From positions 5,843,001 to 5,907,000 of the forward strand of contig CM043968.1 in the NCBI GenBank assembly GCA_014529385.2: a DNA stretch of 64,000 nucleotides. The letters run 5' to 3'. Positions 22,901 through 33,796 of the stretch are shown here, in pieces; positions within the stretch are counted from its first letter, which is position 1; each line of letters starts with the position of its first letter. The stretch comes from Adiantum capillus-veneris. Lineage: Eukaryota; Streptophyta; Polypodiopsida; Polypodiales; Pteridaceae. Position numbers and translations under genes: made by a program. Under the pieces are notes generated by a model that saw nothing but the letters and a program-made list of their open reading frames with translations, had not been told where the DNA came from and ran no database searches.

Positions 22901-24969
22901 TGAGTCTTTCCCCTGCTCTGTACAGTGATCTTTTTGTTGTAGGCATCCATGATTCCCTGTACACGAAATAACCAAGGAATACCTAACAACACATCACATC
23001 CGTCCAGTGGCATGATGTAAAATTCTTCAGCATCTACATAGGACTGGATATGTAGACGCAACTTTCCGATGATGGGTGTCACAGCCTCTGTATGGCCAGG
23101 ACATGCCAAACCTGCCTCTGCTGTATACCCCATCTCTTCAGGTCTGATTCCCAACTTTGAAGCCAATTCTGGGGAAATGAAGTTGGCTTTGGCACCTGGA
23201 TCAAAGAAGATAAGCACTGTTTGATCCCTAACCTTTCCCCATGCTCTGCAAAGCTCACTTGCATCTGAATTTGGCTTGTCGCCCACCATATCTGGCACTA
23301 GACCAGCCATGGGCTTCTTTCCTTTCTTGTCTTCCTTGTCTTCAGAATCAGCTGGCCTTTTCTTTGTAGGACAGTTGTAAGCGATGTGGCCAGGCTGCTC
23401 ACATATAAAGCATTTGTTCTCTGTCCTCAGGACCTTCTTTTGCTCTTCTGACTTGCGAGGAAAACGTCTTTTCCATTTCTTTGCTGGTCCTTTTTCTGAT
23501 TCAGCCGTAGCTTTGTCTTTCCCTGCGTTGGCTGACTCCTGAGTCCCTTTAGGAGCCTCATTGGGAACGTGCTTCTTGGCTGAATTTTTCTTGCCTGATC
23601 CTGCCTTGACGCCAGTGTTAAATTCACAATCTTCTCCCTTGAGCAAACCATTGCCAGTGTTTGCTACCTCGATGAGCTGCGTCAAAGTAGTGACTTTTGT
23701 CTTCGTACAGTACTTTCTCAATCCTTTAGGTAGGCCACAACAGTATTTTTCAATCTGTTCTGTCAATGGCACAAACCTATAGGAAGTTACTGGAAGTAGA
23801 GCTTTCCAAAACTTCCGATTGTAATCATCCAGATTTCTGCAAGTGGCAGCATTAAGCTGGTGCCATTCTGTCATGACATCTGCTTCGAAATCATCAGATA
23901 ACCATGCTGCTGCAAAAATCTGCTTGAAGTAAATCCATGTGGACGGAGCTTGCCCTTGAAGCAATAAAGTTGTCCACCATTGTCCCGCATTCCCTGTCAA
24001 GAAAGTGGCTGCCTTGCGGACCTTTGAAGCCTCTGTAAAGTTTCCCCCTGCATAGGCCTTGTCAAACTGCTGGAGGAATGAAAGAGCCTTCTTCCTGTCA
24101 TCAAACCCTGTAAAGGTCGTGAATGACACACCTTTGCCACCTTCTTTGTACGGAGTTGGCCTCTCCAGCGGCGTTAAATTGTCATATGGAAGTGACTGAA
24201 ACATGGGAACACTATTAAGGTTCATCTGTGTTCCTTGGCCGCTATTAACTTGACCTGGAAATGCCATATTTGGCTGCTGATTTGTAATTCCAGCCATACC
24301 AAAATTTGCTTGTGGCATCCCAAATTGTCCCTGAGTGCTTTGAAACCCTGGTTGCATACCCATGACACTGTACATGGGGTTAGGCATCATCGTTTGAGCA
24401 CCCGCAAACACTGTTCCTGGCGTATAAAACTGATTTCCAGGTGCATGACCAGCCATGCTTTGGAATACGGATCCACCTCCAAAATAGCCAGGGTGTACTG
24501 AAGGTGGTGGGAAGACCTGTTGCATAGCCTGTAAGTTGCTTCCCTGCCCATTAGAACCAGCTATAGGCTGTTGAAAGGTGGCGGGCTGAATTGGTACAGC
24601 TTGAAAAACTGGCATCTCAGCCACCTGTTCTTGCACCTTAGGCATACGTTGTGGAGACTGCATGTTCTCCGTCAAGTGTACAGGTGTTTCCATTGACTGT
24701 GCGGTATGAATCACCTGTGTTCGAGCCTTAACAGGCTTTTGAATATGATCCAGTGACCCAACTTGCTGAGACGGAACAGGAGGTTGCAGAAAGGCTAAAA
24801 ACCTCGGATTCTGCATTACTTGTGTGAACATAGCCACAGCAGTAACCAACTGGGTCCTGAATATATCATCATCAGTCTGTGGTGGTCTTGAGGACTCACC
24901 CACTTCATGTGTCTGTTGACCCTGTGAAGAGGAAACCTCTTCAGTCACATCATCTGGTCTGTCAGCCAT
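19906..24969 (-). CDS. Chromovirus gag-pol polyprotein, intact (1687 aa)
   Basis: Single frame; I chose the ATG at 24969 (MADRPDDVTEE), since the frame upstream has no ATG. Domains (residue numbers approximate): Gln/Pro/Met-rich gag N-terminus 1-270; gag core about 280-450 (FLTGNAGQWWTTL); CCHC knuckle CFICEQPGHIAYNC near 520; aspartic protease FFDPGAKANFISPEL near 585; reverse transcriptase about 800-960 with FFDDMIVYS as catalytic box; RNase H from VQCDACGSSIGAVL near 1075; integrase HHCC finger (HRGIDATVKAV, CLICQ) near 1270-1300; D-D-E core at MDFIFDL, ISDRDPRM and SEEANSTV; C-terminal module GPFQVCDIISDVAYRLKL; chromodomain RRYLVKFRNYPPMDAKWMEE near 1635. No stop or shift is visible. Gag and pol are fused in one frame. 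Confidence 0.95.
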   Translation of the reverse strand: MADRPDDVTEEVSSSQGQQTHEVGESSRPPQTDDDIFRTQLVTAVAMFTQVMQNPRFLAFLQPPVPSQQVGSLDHIQKPVKARTQVIHTAQSMETPVHLTENMQSPQRMPKVQEQVAEMPVFQAVPIQPATFQQPIAGSNGQGSNLQAMQQVFPPPSVHPGYFGGGSVFQSMAGHAPGNQFYTPGTVFAGAQTMMPNPMYSVMGMQPGFQSTQGQFGMPQANFGMAGITNQQPNMAFPGQVNSGQGTQMNLNSVPMFQSLPYDNLTPLERPTPYKEGGKGVSFTTFTGFDDRKKALSFLQQFDKAYAGGNFTEASKVRKAATFLTGNAGQWWTTLLLQGQAPSTWIYFKQIFAAAWLSDDFEADVMTEWHQLNAATCRNLDDYNRKFWKALLPVTSYRFVPLTEQIEKYCCGLPKGLRKYCTKTKVTTLTQLIEVANTGNGLLKGEDCEFNTGVKAGSGKKNSAKKHVPNEAPKGTQESANAGKDKATAESEKGPAKKWKRRFPRKSEEQKKVLRTENKCFICEQPGHIAYNCPTKKRPADSEDKEDKKGKKPMAGLVPDMVGDKPNSDASELCRAWGKVRDQTVLIFFDPGAKANFISPELASKLGIRPEEMGYTAEAGLACPGHTEAVTPIIGKLRLHIQSYVDAEEFYIMPLDGCDVLLGIPWLFRVQGIMDAYNKKITVQSRGKTHILDVKLKGESIPTVSASAITSVMKKHLSAYLVFAREVSDCDESNLSVLDKERSMFLQQYSDCFSDSLPSQLPPERPEDHAIDLVPGSSPPNKPPYRVSAAQQKEIMGQVQELLEKGLIQPSSSPFCSPVLLVQKKDGSWRMCIDYRALNKNTIKNRFPIPRIDDIMDKLEGAAMFSRIDLKSGYHQIRIRSEDVHKTAFRTTFGLYEFLVMPFGLTNAPATFNRMMDRIFRPHQQFVGTFFDDMIVYSKNEEEHRHHLAIVFKELRSHRLLINAKKSEFFLEEIHFLGHIVSKDGVRMDPAKVEAIKSWPNLKTVHDVRSFLGLCSYYRRFIRNFAEIASPLHALQKKAVTFRWTQKEISAFNLLKEKMTSDPVIVLPDLRKSFVVQCDACGSSIGAVLMQDGRVVAYESRILQGPEMTMQVYEKELLAVIHALLSWKHYLLGADFVVQTDHQTLRYFLTQTKLSEKHMRWANILSMFHFQIVHVEGKKNVVADALSRKPQISAVSIPYHHELDDMREQYANDEDFARVFEQLMDGQRHEHYLLKDGFMMMHGRLCVTKPLRRKVMEESHVPPYAGHRGIDATVKAVETFFYWPTLRRDVDAFVRECLICQKVKFDRQKAPGLLQPLPIPDKPWESIAMDFIFDLPRTQTGNDGIWTIICRFSKQAHFIPVRKKIKLDQMARLFMSNIFKYHGMPQSIISDRDPRMTSLFWKGLFENMGTTLKFSSSFHPQTDGQSEEANSTVLDLLKCYVSEHKGKWEQYLPLVEYAYNNTVHSSTGKAPFEIVEGGKKVPPILHTKDKIFEADKYVQDMDEMYKKVKVALERTQAKQKKAADRHRREVVYSLGDWVLLRFEKARLKKMKGKERVFPKLSMRYYGPFQVCDIISDVAYRLKLPDSWKIHNAFHVSLLRPYVGDVPEDIPAEDQPEVEELDEILVPEQILAHKERKVKGKVARRYLVKFRNYPPMDAKWMEEGELAESPTVLSLYLEAFDLQPTLTP

Positions 24970-25061
24970 AATTGCAATTCCCTGTGTCTGGTCTATGATC
25001 CCCTGTGTCTTCAAGCCGAAAACTGCCCAAGGCTCACTTCTATGGGAAAAAGTGATTTAAT

Positions 25062-25077
25062 CCCGTCGATGGAACCA
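25062..25077 (-). promoter_or_regulatory. Primer binding site of chromovirus copy 1
   Basis: TGGTTCCATCGACGGG directly after the 5' LTR. The leading TGG pairs with a tRNA CCA end. The rest does not match the initiator-Met site used by the other elements here; the donor tRNA was not identified. The same site is in copy 2 at 28074-28089. Confidence 0.75.
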
Positions 25078-26555
25078 TGAAACCGGCCTGTTCAATCCAA
25101 AAAGGGCGGTAGACTTTACTTTAAACCTTGATTTAGCTTTCACCCATTATTAGTCGTCTATTTTACCTGTACTTTCAAGACACAACAAAGGGGAGAGGGA
25201 TACAGGCTGCTAGATTGCACCTGTATGAGTAGACGGACACCAGATTGGCCCCTAACTTAGGCGCCCCTTTCGGTATTTCTTTATTGTTCAAAAGAGGGAA
25301 TAAACGCTGTGGTTCCCTACAAGCTGCCCCGCACAAACTCGGCTGAATTTCCACTGTTCCAGCCTGATTTCGGCAGCATAACTGTACTAGAACCCTTCAC
25401 GGTCAGTATTCCCACGCATTGACTGACTTTCCCGACGCCTACGGGCACTTTGCAAAACCTGGCGAGAATCTGCAGCACGCTGAATTCTCTGTTTTCAGCC
25501 CTGAAAATGCGCCAGATCGCCTGTACAGCGGTCCCCTTGCGTCCCCGAACCTCCTGGGGGTATTAGGGTCCGTTTAGGGCCAAAACCCTAAACCTGCAAA
25601 AATACACAGCAGGCTGTAATTCACTGTTTCGGGCTCCGTTCCGCGTGCCGGTCGCATCCCTAGCAAGTCCTCGAGCTCCCGCACCTGTAGGGCTACTTGC
25701 CCTTTGAATTGGACGAGATTTCTGGCGTGAAACCTCTCCGAATTCACCTGTACCTGCGGGGGGATTAGCCGCTAGCTAATCCAGTACCTGTGCAAGAGGC
25801 TCTTGCCTCGGCAATCGCGCATGAACCCACACAACTGTACATTGGTCAAATGAAGAGCCCACTAGAGGGGCATAACATACTGCCAAAGGGGAGAGAGAGG
25901 GCAGTGCGTAGCGTGCAGGGCATCACTCCTGGCACCGCACTGTGCATAAGAGGGAAAGCAAGCACTCCATAGCTCTTAACCTGTGACAGAGACTTGCAAA
26001 ATGAGCCTCCCAGCTATAAATCACGTTTTTGCCTTCTCTATAAGTAGTAAACTGGCCTCAGAGTGCCAAGTGTCACTCATTTGTGCATTTTCCCGCTTTA
26101 GACCCTCGGGTCTAAAAATATCTCACCTGCAGCCTCTGTTGACTTGGCCACAGAGTAACAAAATGATCCCCATGTCAAACTGCACGTAATGACGCGAAGA
26201 CATTTTCAGGTCCCAAAATAGCAGTTCCCTAAATTTTAGGAGATGCTGCCATTGTATCTTTCTAGGTCATCCGACCCTCTTTGTACACTGTGGCCACATC
26301 CAAAACTGAAATGTAGCCTCTGTAGCAAAGGATTCCACTTTGGCTAGTCAATGACCCCACTTGGCTAACCATAGTCCTTGTCCAACCTTAGTGCTCTCTT
26401 GCCCTCAGGCCTGGACTCCCTCTGGACAGTTCCACACTAGCTATGCAATGCAGGGCAGTTAGATTTCCCGAGGGGTGTTTCCAAAAAGTGAAAGTAAATA
26501 GATAATAAGAAAGAAATCAACAAAAAGGATAGATAGTAGTCACACGCTGGTGACA
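25078..26555 (-). repeat. 5' LTR of chromovirus copy 1
   Basis: 1,478 bp, same sequence as the 3' LTR as far as read. On the minus strand a TATA-like TTATAGAGAAGG / TGATTTATAGC region (near 26012-26045) and the polyadenylation core (near 25261-25290) mark the U3-R-U5 layout. Confidence 0.9.
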
Positions 26556-26596
26556 TCTGCTCTCAAACTCTGCGTCCAAATGCTCTGTAGAGTGAG

Positions 26597-28073
26597 TGTC
26601 ACCAACGTGTGACTACTATCTATCCTTTTTGTTGATTTCTTTCTTATTATCTATTTACTTTCACTTTTTGGAAACACCCCTCGGGAAATCTAATTGCCCT
26701 GCATTGCATAGCTAGTGTGGAACTGTCCAGAGGGAGTCCAGGCCTGAGAGCAAGAGAGCACTAAGGTTGGACAAGGACTATGGTTAGCCAAGTGGGGTCA
26801 TTGACTAGCCAAAGTGGAATCCTTTGCTACAGAGGCTACATTTCAGTTCTGGATGTGGCCGCAGTGTACAAAGAGGGTCGGATGACCTAGAAAGATACAA
26901 TGGCAACATCTCCTAAAATTTAGGGAATTGCTATTTTGGGACCTGAAAATGTGTTGACGTCATTACCTCCGGAATGACAAGGGGAACATTTTCTTACTCT
27001 GCCGTGAAGTCAACTAGGCAACCGGTTGGGATATTTTTAGACGGCAACCCCGAAACGAGAAAATGCTTATAAATGTGCCAAGTGGCACCTTCTGGTCCAC
27101 TTTCCTCATGCAACAAGAAGTGGCGCTGAATTTGAAGGAGGGAGAGCCTCATTTTCAGTTTTGTCACAGGTTAAGAGCTATGGAGTGCTTGCTTTCCCTC
27201 TTATGCACAGTGCGGTGCTAGGAGTGATGCCATGTACGCTACGCACTGCCCTCTCTCTCCCCTTTGGCAGTATGTTATGCCCCTCTAGTGGGCTCTTCAT
27301 TTGACCAATGTACAGTTGTGTGGGTTCATGCGCGATTGCCGAGGCAAGAGCCTCTTGCACATGTACTGGATTAGCTAGCGGCTAATCCCCCCGCAGGTAC
27401 AGGTGAATTCGAAGAGGTTTCACGCCAGAAATCTCGTCCGATTCAAAGGGCAAGTAGCCCTACAGGTGCGGGAGCTCGAGGACTTGCTAAGGATGCGACC
27501 GGCATGCGAAACGGAGCCCAAAACAGTAAATTACAGCCTGCTGTGTATTTTTGCAGGTTTAGGGTTTTGGCCCTAAACGGACCCTAATACCCCCAGGAGG
27601 TTCGGGGACGCAAGGGGACCGCTGTACAGGTGATCTGGCGCATTTTCGGGGCTGAAAACAGAGAATTCAGCGTGCTGCAGATTCTCGCCAGGTTTTGCAA
27701 AGTGCCCGTATGCGTCGGGAAAGTCATTTAATGCATGGGAATACTGACCGTGAAGGGTTCTAGTACAGTTATGCTGCCGAAATCAGGCCAGAACAGTCAA
27801 AATTCAGCCAAGGTTGTGCGGGGCAGCTTGGAAAGAGCCACAGCGTTTATTCCCTCTTTTGAACAATAAAGAAATACCGAAAGGGGCGCCTAAGTTAGGG
27901 GTCAATCTGGTGTCCATCTACTCATACAGGTGCAATCTAGCAGCCTGTATCCCTCTCCCCTTTTGTTGTGTCTTGAAAGTACAGGTAAAATAGACGACTA
28001 ATAATGGGTGAAAGTTAAATCAAGGTTTGAAGTAAAGTCTACCGCCATTTTTGGATTGAACAGGCCGGTTTCA
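26597..28073 (+). repeat. 5' LTR of chromovirus copy 2
   Basis: TGTCACCAACG...CCGGTTTCA, 1,477 bp. A TATA-like GCTTATAAATG is at 27065-27075 and AATAAAG followed by the LTR core at about 27864-27892. A segment near 26975-27060 differs clearly from the copy 1 LTR, so two LTR subfamilies are present. Confidence 0.9.
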
Positions 28074-28181
28074 TGGTTCCATCGACGGGATAAAATCACT
28101 TTTTCCCATAGAAGTGAGCCTTGGTCAGTTTTGGGCTTGAAGACACAAGGGATCATAGACCAGACACATGGAATTGCAATT

Positions 28182-31100
28182 ATGGCTGACAGACCAGATG
28201 ATGTGACTGAAGAGGTTTCCTCTTCACAGGGTCAACAGACACATGAAGTGGGTGAGTCCTCAAGACCACCACAGACAGATGACGATATATTCAGGACCCA
28301 GTTGGCTACTGCTGTGGCTATGTTCACACAAGTAATGCAAAACCCGAGGTTTTTAGCCTTTCTGCAACCTCCTGTTCCGTCTCAGCAAGTTGGGTCACTG
28401 GATCATATTCAAAAGCCTGTTAAGGCTCGAGCACAGGTGATTCATACCACACAGTCAATGGAAACACCTGTACACTTGACGGAGAACATGCAGTCTCCAC
28501 AACCTATGCCTAAGGTGCAAGAACAGGTGGCTGAGATGCCAGTCTTTCAAGCTGTACCAGTTCAGCCCGCCACCTTTCAACAGCCCATAGCTGGTTCTAA
28601 TGGACAGGGAAGCAACCTACAGGCTATGCAACAGGTCTTCCCACCACCTTCAGTAGACCCTGGCTATTTTGGAGGTGGATCCGTATTCCAGAGCATGGCT
28701 GGTCATGCACCTGGAAATCAGTTTTACACGCCAGGAACAGTGTTCGGGGGTGCTCAAACAATGATGCCTAACCCCATGTATGGTGTCACAGGCATGCTAC
28801 CAGGGTTTCAGAGCACTCAGGGCCAATTTGGGATGCCACAAGCAAATTTTGGTATGGCTGGAATTACAAATCAGCAACCAAATATGGCATTTCCAGGTCA
28901 AGTTAATAGCGGCCAAGGAACACAGATGAACCCTAATAGTGTTCCCATGTTTCAGTCACTTCCATATGACAATTTAACGCCGCTGGAGAGGCCAACTCCG
29001 TACAAAGAAGGTGGCAAAGGTGTGTCATTCACGACCTTTACAGGGTTTGATGACAGGAAGAAGGCTCTCTCATTCCTCCAGCAGTTTGACAAGGCCTATG
29101 CAGGGGGAAACTTTACAGAGGCTTCAAAGGTCCGCAAGGCAGCCACTTTCTTGACAGGGAATGCGGGACAATGGTGGACAACTTTATTGCTTCAAGGGAA
29201 AGCTCCGTCCACATGGATTTGCTTCAAGCAGATTTTTGCAGCAGCATGGTTATCTGATGACTTTGAAGCAGATGTCATGACAGAATGGCACCAGCTAAAT
29301 GCTGCTACTTGCAAGAATCTGGATGATTACAATCGGAAGTTTTGGAAAGCTCTACTTCCAGTAACTTCCTATAGGTTTGTACCATTGACAGAACAGATTG
29401 AAAAATACTGTTGTGGCCTACCTAAAGGATTGAGAAAGTACTGCACGAAGACAAAAGTCACTACTTTGACGCAGCTCATCGAGGTAGCAAACACTGGCAA
29501 TGGTTTGCTCAAGGGAGAAGATTGTGAATTTAACACTGGCGTCAAGGCAGGATCAGGCAAGAAAAATTCAGCCAAGAAGCACGTTCCCAATGAGGCTCCT
29601 AAAGGGACTCAGGAGTCGGCCAACGCAGGGAAAGACAAAGCTACGGCTGAATCAGAAAAAGAACCAGCAAAGAAATGGAAAAGACGTTTTCCTCGCAAGT
29701 CAGAAGAGCAAAAGAAGGTCCTGAGGACAGAGAACAAATGCTTTATATGTGAGCAGCCTGGCAACATTGCTTACAACTGTCCTACAAAGAAAAGGCCAGC
29801 TGATTCTGAAGACAAGGAGGACAGGAAAGGAAAGAAGCCCATGGCTCGTCTAGTGCCAGATATGGTGGGCGACAAGCCAAATTCAGATGCAAGTGAGCTT
29901 CGCAGAGCATGGGGAAAGGTCAGGGATCAAACAGTGCTTATCTTCTTTGATCCAGGTGCCAAAGCCAACTTCATTTCCCCAGAATTGGCTTCAAAGTTGG
30001 GAATCAGACCTGAAGAGATGGGGTATACAGCAGAGGCAGGTTTGGCATGTCCTGGCCATACAGAGGCTGTGACACCCATCATTGGAAAGTTGCGTCTACA
30101 TATCCAGTCCTATGTAGATGCTGAAGAATTTTACATCATGCCACTGGACGGATGTGATGTGTTGTTAGGTATTCCTTGGTTGTTTCGTGTACAGGGAATC
30201 ATGGATGCCTACAACAAAAAGATCATTGTACAAAGCAAGGGAAAGACTCACATTCTGGATGTAAAGCTTAAAGGGGAGTCTATTCCTACTGTATCAGCTT
30301 CTGCTATTACTTCTGTAATGAAAAAGCATCTTTCTGCGTACTTGGTTTTTGCACGTGAAGTGTAAGATTGTGATGAATCAAATTTATCTGTGCTAGATAA
30401 AGAAAGGACAATGTTTTTACAACAATATAGTGACTGTTTTTCCGATTCATTACCGTCTCAATCACCGCCAGAGAGACCCGAGGACCATGCGATAGATTTG
30501 GTGCCAGGCAGTAGCCCACCAAATAAGCCTCCGTACAGGGTTAGTACGGCTCAGCAGAAAGAGATAATGGGCCAAGTACAAGAGTTGTTAGAAAAGGGGC
30601 TGATTCAGCCCAGTTCATCTCCATTCTGTTCTCCAGTGTTGGTGCAGAAAAAGGATGGCTCATGGCGTATGTGCATTGACTACCGTGCACTGAACAAGAA
30701 TACCATCAAGAATAGGTTCCCTATACCTAGAATTGGTGATATTATCGACAAATTAGAAGGAGCAGCTATGTTTAGCAGGATAGATCTAAAGAGTGGGTAC
30801 CATCAGATCCGTATTAGATCAGAGGATGTGCACAAGACTGCTTTTAGAACGTTTGGCCTTTACGAATTTTTAGTGATGCCCTTTGGTCTTACAAATGCTC
30901 CTGCTACGTTCAATAGGATGATGGACAGAATTTTCCGTCCACACCAGCAATTTGTTGGTACATTCTTTGATGACATGATAGTCTACTCAAAGAATGAAGA
31001 GGAGCATAGGCATCACTTGGCCATTGTGTTCAAAGAGCTACGCAGTCATAGGTTGCTCATCAATGCAAAGAAAAGTGAGTTTTTTCTGGAAGAGATTCAC

Positions 31101-33223
31101 TTTCTGGGACACATTGTCTCAAAGGATGGTGTCAGAATGGATCCTGCAAAAGTTGAAGCGATCAAGTCATGGCCAAATTTGAAGACGGTGCATGATGTCC
31201 GAAGCTTTTTGGGACTATGCTCCTATTACAGAAGGTTTATCCGAAATTTTGCGGAGATTGCTTCACCTTTACATGCTCTTCAAAAGAAGGCAGTCACCTT
31301 TAGATGGACACAAAAAGAGATTTCAGCTTTTAATCTCTTAAAGGAAAAGATGACTTCGGATCCAGTCATTGTGTTGCCAGATCTTAGGAAGTCATTTGTG
31401 GTCCAGTGTGACGCCTGTGGTAGTAGCATTGGTGCAGTGCTAATGCAAGATGGCAGGGTAGTAGCCTATGAGAGCAGAATTTTGCAAGGGCCAGAGATGA
31501 CCATGCAGGTCTATGAGAAAGAGTTATTGGCTGTGATTCATGCGCTCTTAAGTTGGAAACACTACCTGCTAGGTGCAGATTTCGTTGTCCAAACGGATCA
31601 TCAAACCTTGCGATACTTCTTGACACAAACAAAGTTATCTGAGAAGCATATGCGATGGGCAAATATCTTGTCCATGTTCCATTTTCAGATTGTGCATGTG
31701 GAAGGCAAGAAGAACGTTGTGGCTGATGCCTTGTCAAGGAAGCCACAAATTTCAACTGTGTCGATTCCTTATCATCATGAACTTGATGATATGAGAGAAC
31801 AGTATGCAAATGATGAAGATTTTGCAAGGGTCTTCGAGCAACTAATGGATGGACAACGTCATGAACACTATCTTCTTAAAGACGGGTTCATGATGATGCA
31901 TGGCAGATTGTGTGTCACAAAGCCATTGCGACGCAAAGTTATGGAAGAGAGTCATGTCCCACCGTATGCAGGGCATCGTGGTATCGATGCTACAGTTAAA
32001 GCGGTTGAGACATTCTTCTACTGGCCTACATTGAGAAGAGATGTGGATGCCTTTGTGCGAGAATGCCTAATATGCCAAAAGGTCAAGTTTGACAGGCAAA
32101 AGGCACGAGGGTTATTGCAACCACTACCTGTTCCAAATAAACCATGGGAAAGTATTGCTATGGATTTTATCTTTGATCTTCCGAGAACGCAAACAGGAAA
32201 CGATGGTATTTGGACCATTATTTGTAGATTCAGCAAACAGGCCCATTTTATTCCTGTCAGGAAGAAGATAAAGCCAGATCAAATGGCACGCTTCTTTATG
32301 AGCAATATTTTCAAGTATCATGGCATGCCACAGTCGATTGTTAGCGACCGTGATCCACGCATGACAAGTTTGTTCTGGAGAGGCTTGTTTGAGAATATGG
32401 ACACCACGCTCAAATTCTCTTCGTCATTTCATCCTCAAACAGATGGGCAGTCAGAAGAGGCAAATTCTACTGTCCTAGATCTGCTGAAGTGCTATGTGTC
32501 AGAGCATAACGGAAAATGGGAGCAATATTTGTCATTGGTGGAGTATGCATACAATAATACAGTGCATTCATCAACTCGCAAGGCACCTTTTGAGATAGTT
32601 GAAGGTGGCAAGAAAGTTCCTCCCATACTGCATACAAAGGACAAGATATTTGAAGCAGATAAGTATGTTCAGGACATGGATGAAATGTACAAGAAGGTCA
32701 AAGTGGCCTTAGAAAGAACTCAGGCAAAACAAAAGAAAGCAGCTGATCGTCACCGTCGTGAAGTGGTATATTCACTTGGTGATTGGGTGCTTTTACGCTT
32801 TGAAAAGGCAAGGTTAAAGAAGATGAAGGGCAAGGAAAGACTGTTTCCAAAGCTCAGCCTTTTCAAGTATGCGACATAATCAGTGATGTTGCATATAGGC
32901 TGAAATTGCCTGACAATTGGAAGATTCACAATGCGTTTCATGTGAGTCTTCTCAGACCCTATGTGGGTGATGTGCCAGAAGATATGCCAGTTGAAGATCA
33001 ACCGGAAGTCGAGGAACTTGACGAGATCTTGGTCCCTGAACAGATTTTGGCACACAAAGAAAGAAAAGTGAAAGGCAAGGTTGCTAGGCGTTACTTGGTA
33101 AAGTTCAGAAACTATCCACCAATGGATGCTAAGTGGATGGAAGAAGGTGAACTTGCAGAGTCACCAACTGTGTTATCACTTTACCTCGAAGCCTTCGATT
33201 TGCAACCTACCTTGACCCCTTGA
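28182..33223 (+). pseudogene. Gag-pol of chromovirus copy 2, disrupted
   Basis: Same domain order as copy 1. Gag-protease is open from the ATG at 28182 to a TAA at 30363-30365, which sits where copy 1 has a Ser codon (REVSDCDE). The frame resumes at about 30390 and stays open through protease-RT spacer, RT, RNase H and integrase to 32879. Two single-codon losses occur in RT (PVLVQKKD and AFRTFGLY). A 16-base deletion near 32857, after KLS in the integrase C-terminal module, shifts the frame. The chromodomain is then open in another frame (32906-33223). The copy could not make a full polyprotein, although parts remain intact enough to act if supplied with function from copy 1. Confidence 0.9.
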
Positions 33224-33796
33224 GTTTCAAAGCTAAATGGATTGTCAGTGTGACAATGGCTTCTGAAACAAATGATGTACAAGGTATTTAAAGTGAGCTC
33301 CAATGAAATACCTGTTACATGAATGTTAGAGCTGTACAGATTGTCAGTTTGGCAATTGCTCTTATGGAATGTCCAAAAGTGTGCTTAGTGCTATAGAAGT
33401 GAGTATTTCTTGTCAGTTTGTCAAGGATACAGTAATTGCTTCTATTCAAGGGTACATGTGTAACTGCATTCTTGAACTGTCAGTTTGGGTATGCTCGAAA
33501 GTGTTACGCGATCCAACGTGTACTATAAGACAGTGGCAAAATGTGCAGCTACCATTTTGTCATTGGAAAGTTAGTGACTCAAAGCAATGGCAGAGTGCGC
33601 AGCTACCACTATGTCATTGGGACAGGGTTCACACGCAGGCAATACATCAGTCGACGAGGTGTTGAATACACCAGGGTTGACAATGAGCATGTATGTGTCG
33701 TATATGTGTCGACAGGTGTTGAATACATCAGTGTTGACAGTAAGCATGTACGACATAGATGCAAACGAGGACGTTTGAGATTTCAAGAGGGGGGTA

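Larger units (their letters stand above)
17856..26555 (-). mobile_element. Complete chromovirus copy 1 (Ty3/gypsy), apparently young
   Basis: 8,700 bp. LTRs at 17856-19333 (3') and 25078-26555 (5') are both 1,478 bp and appear identical wherever I compared them. Flanking 5-mers are TCTGT (17851-17855) and TCTGC (26556-26560), a target duplication with one change. Primer site on the minus strand at 25062-25077 (TGGTTCCATCGACGGG), touching the LTR; it is not the common initiator-Met site. Polypurine tract next to the 3' LTR at about 19334-19346. One long open polyprotein frame lies inside. All parts needed for transposition are recognisable. Confidence 0.95.
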
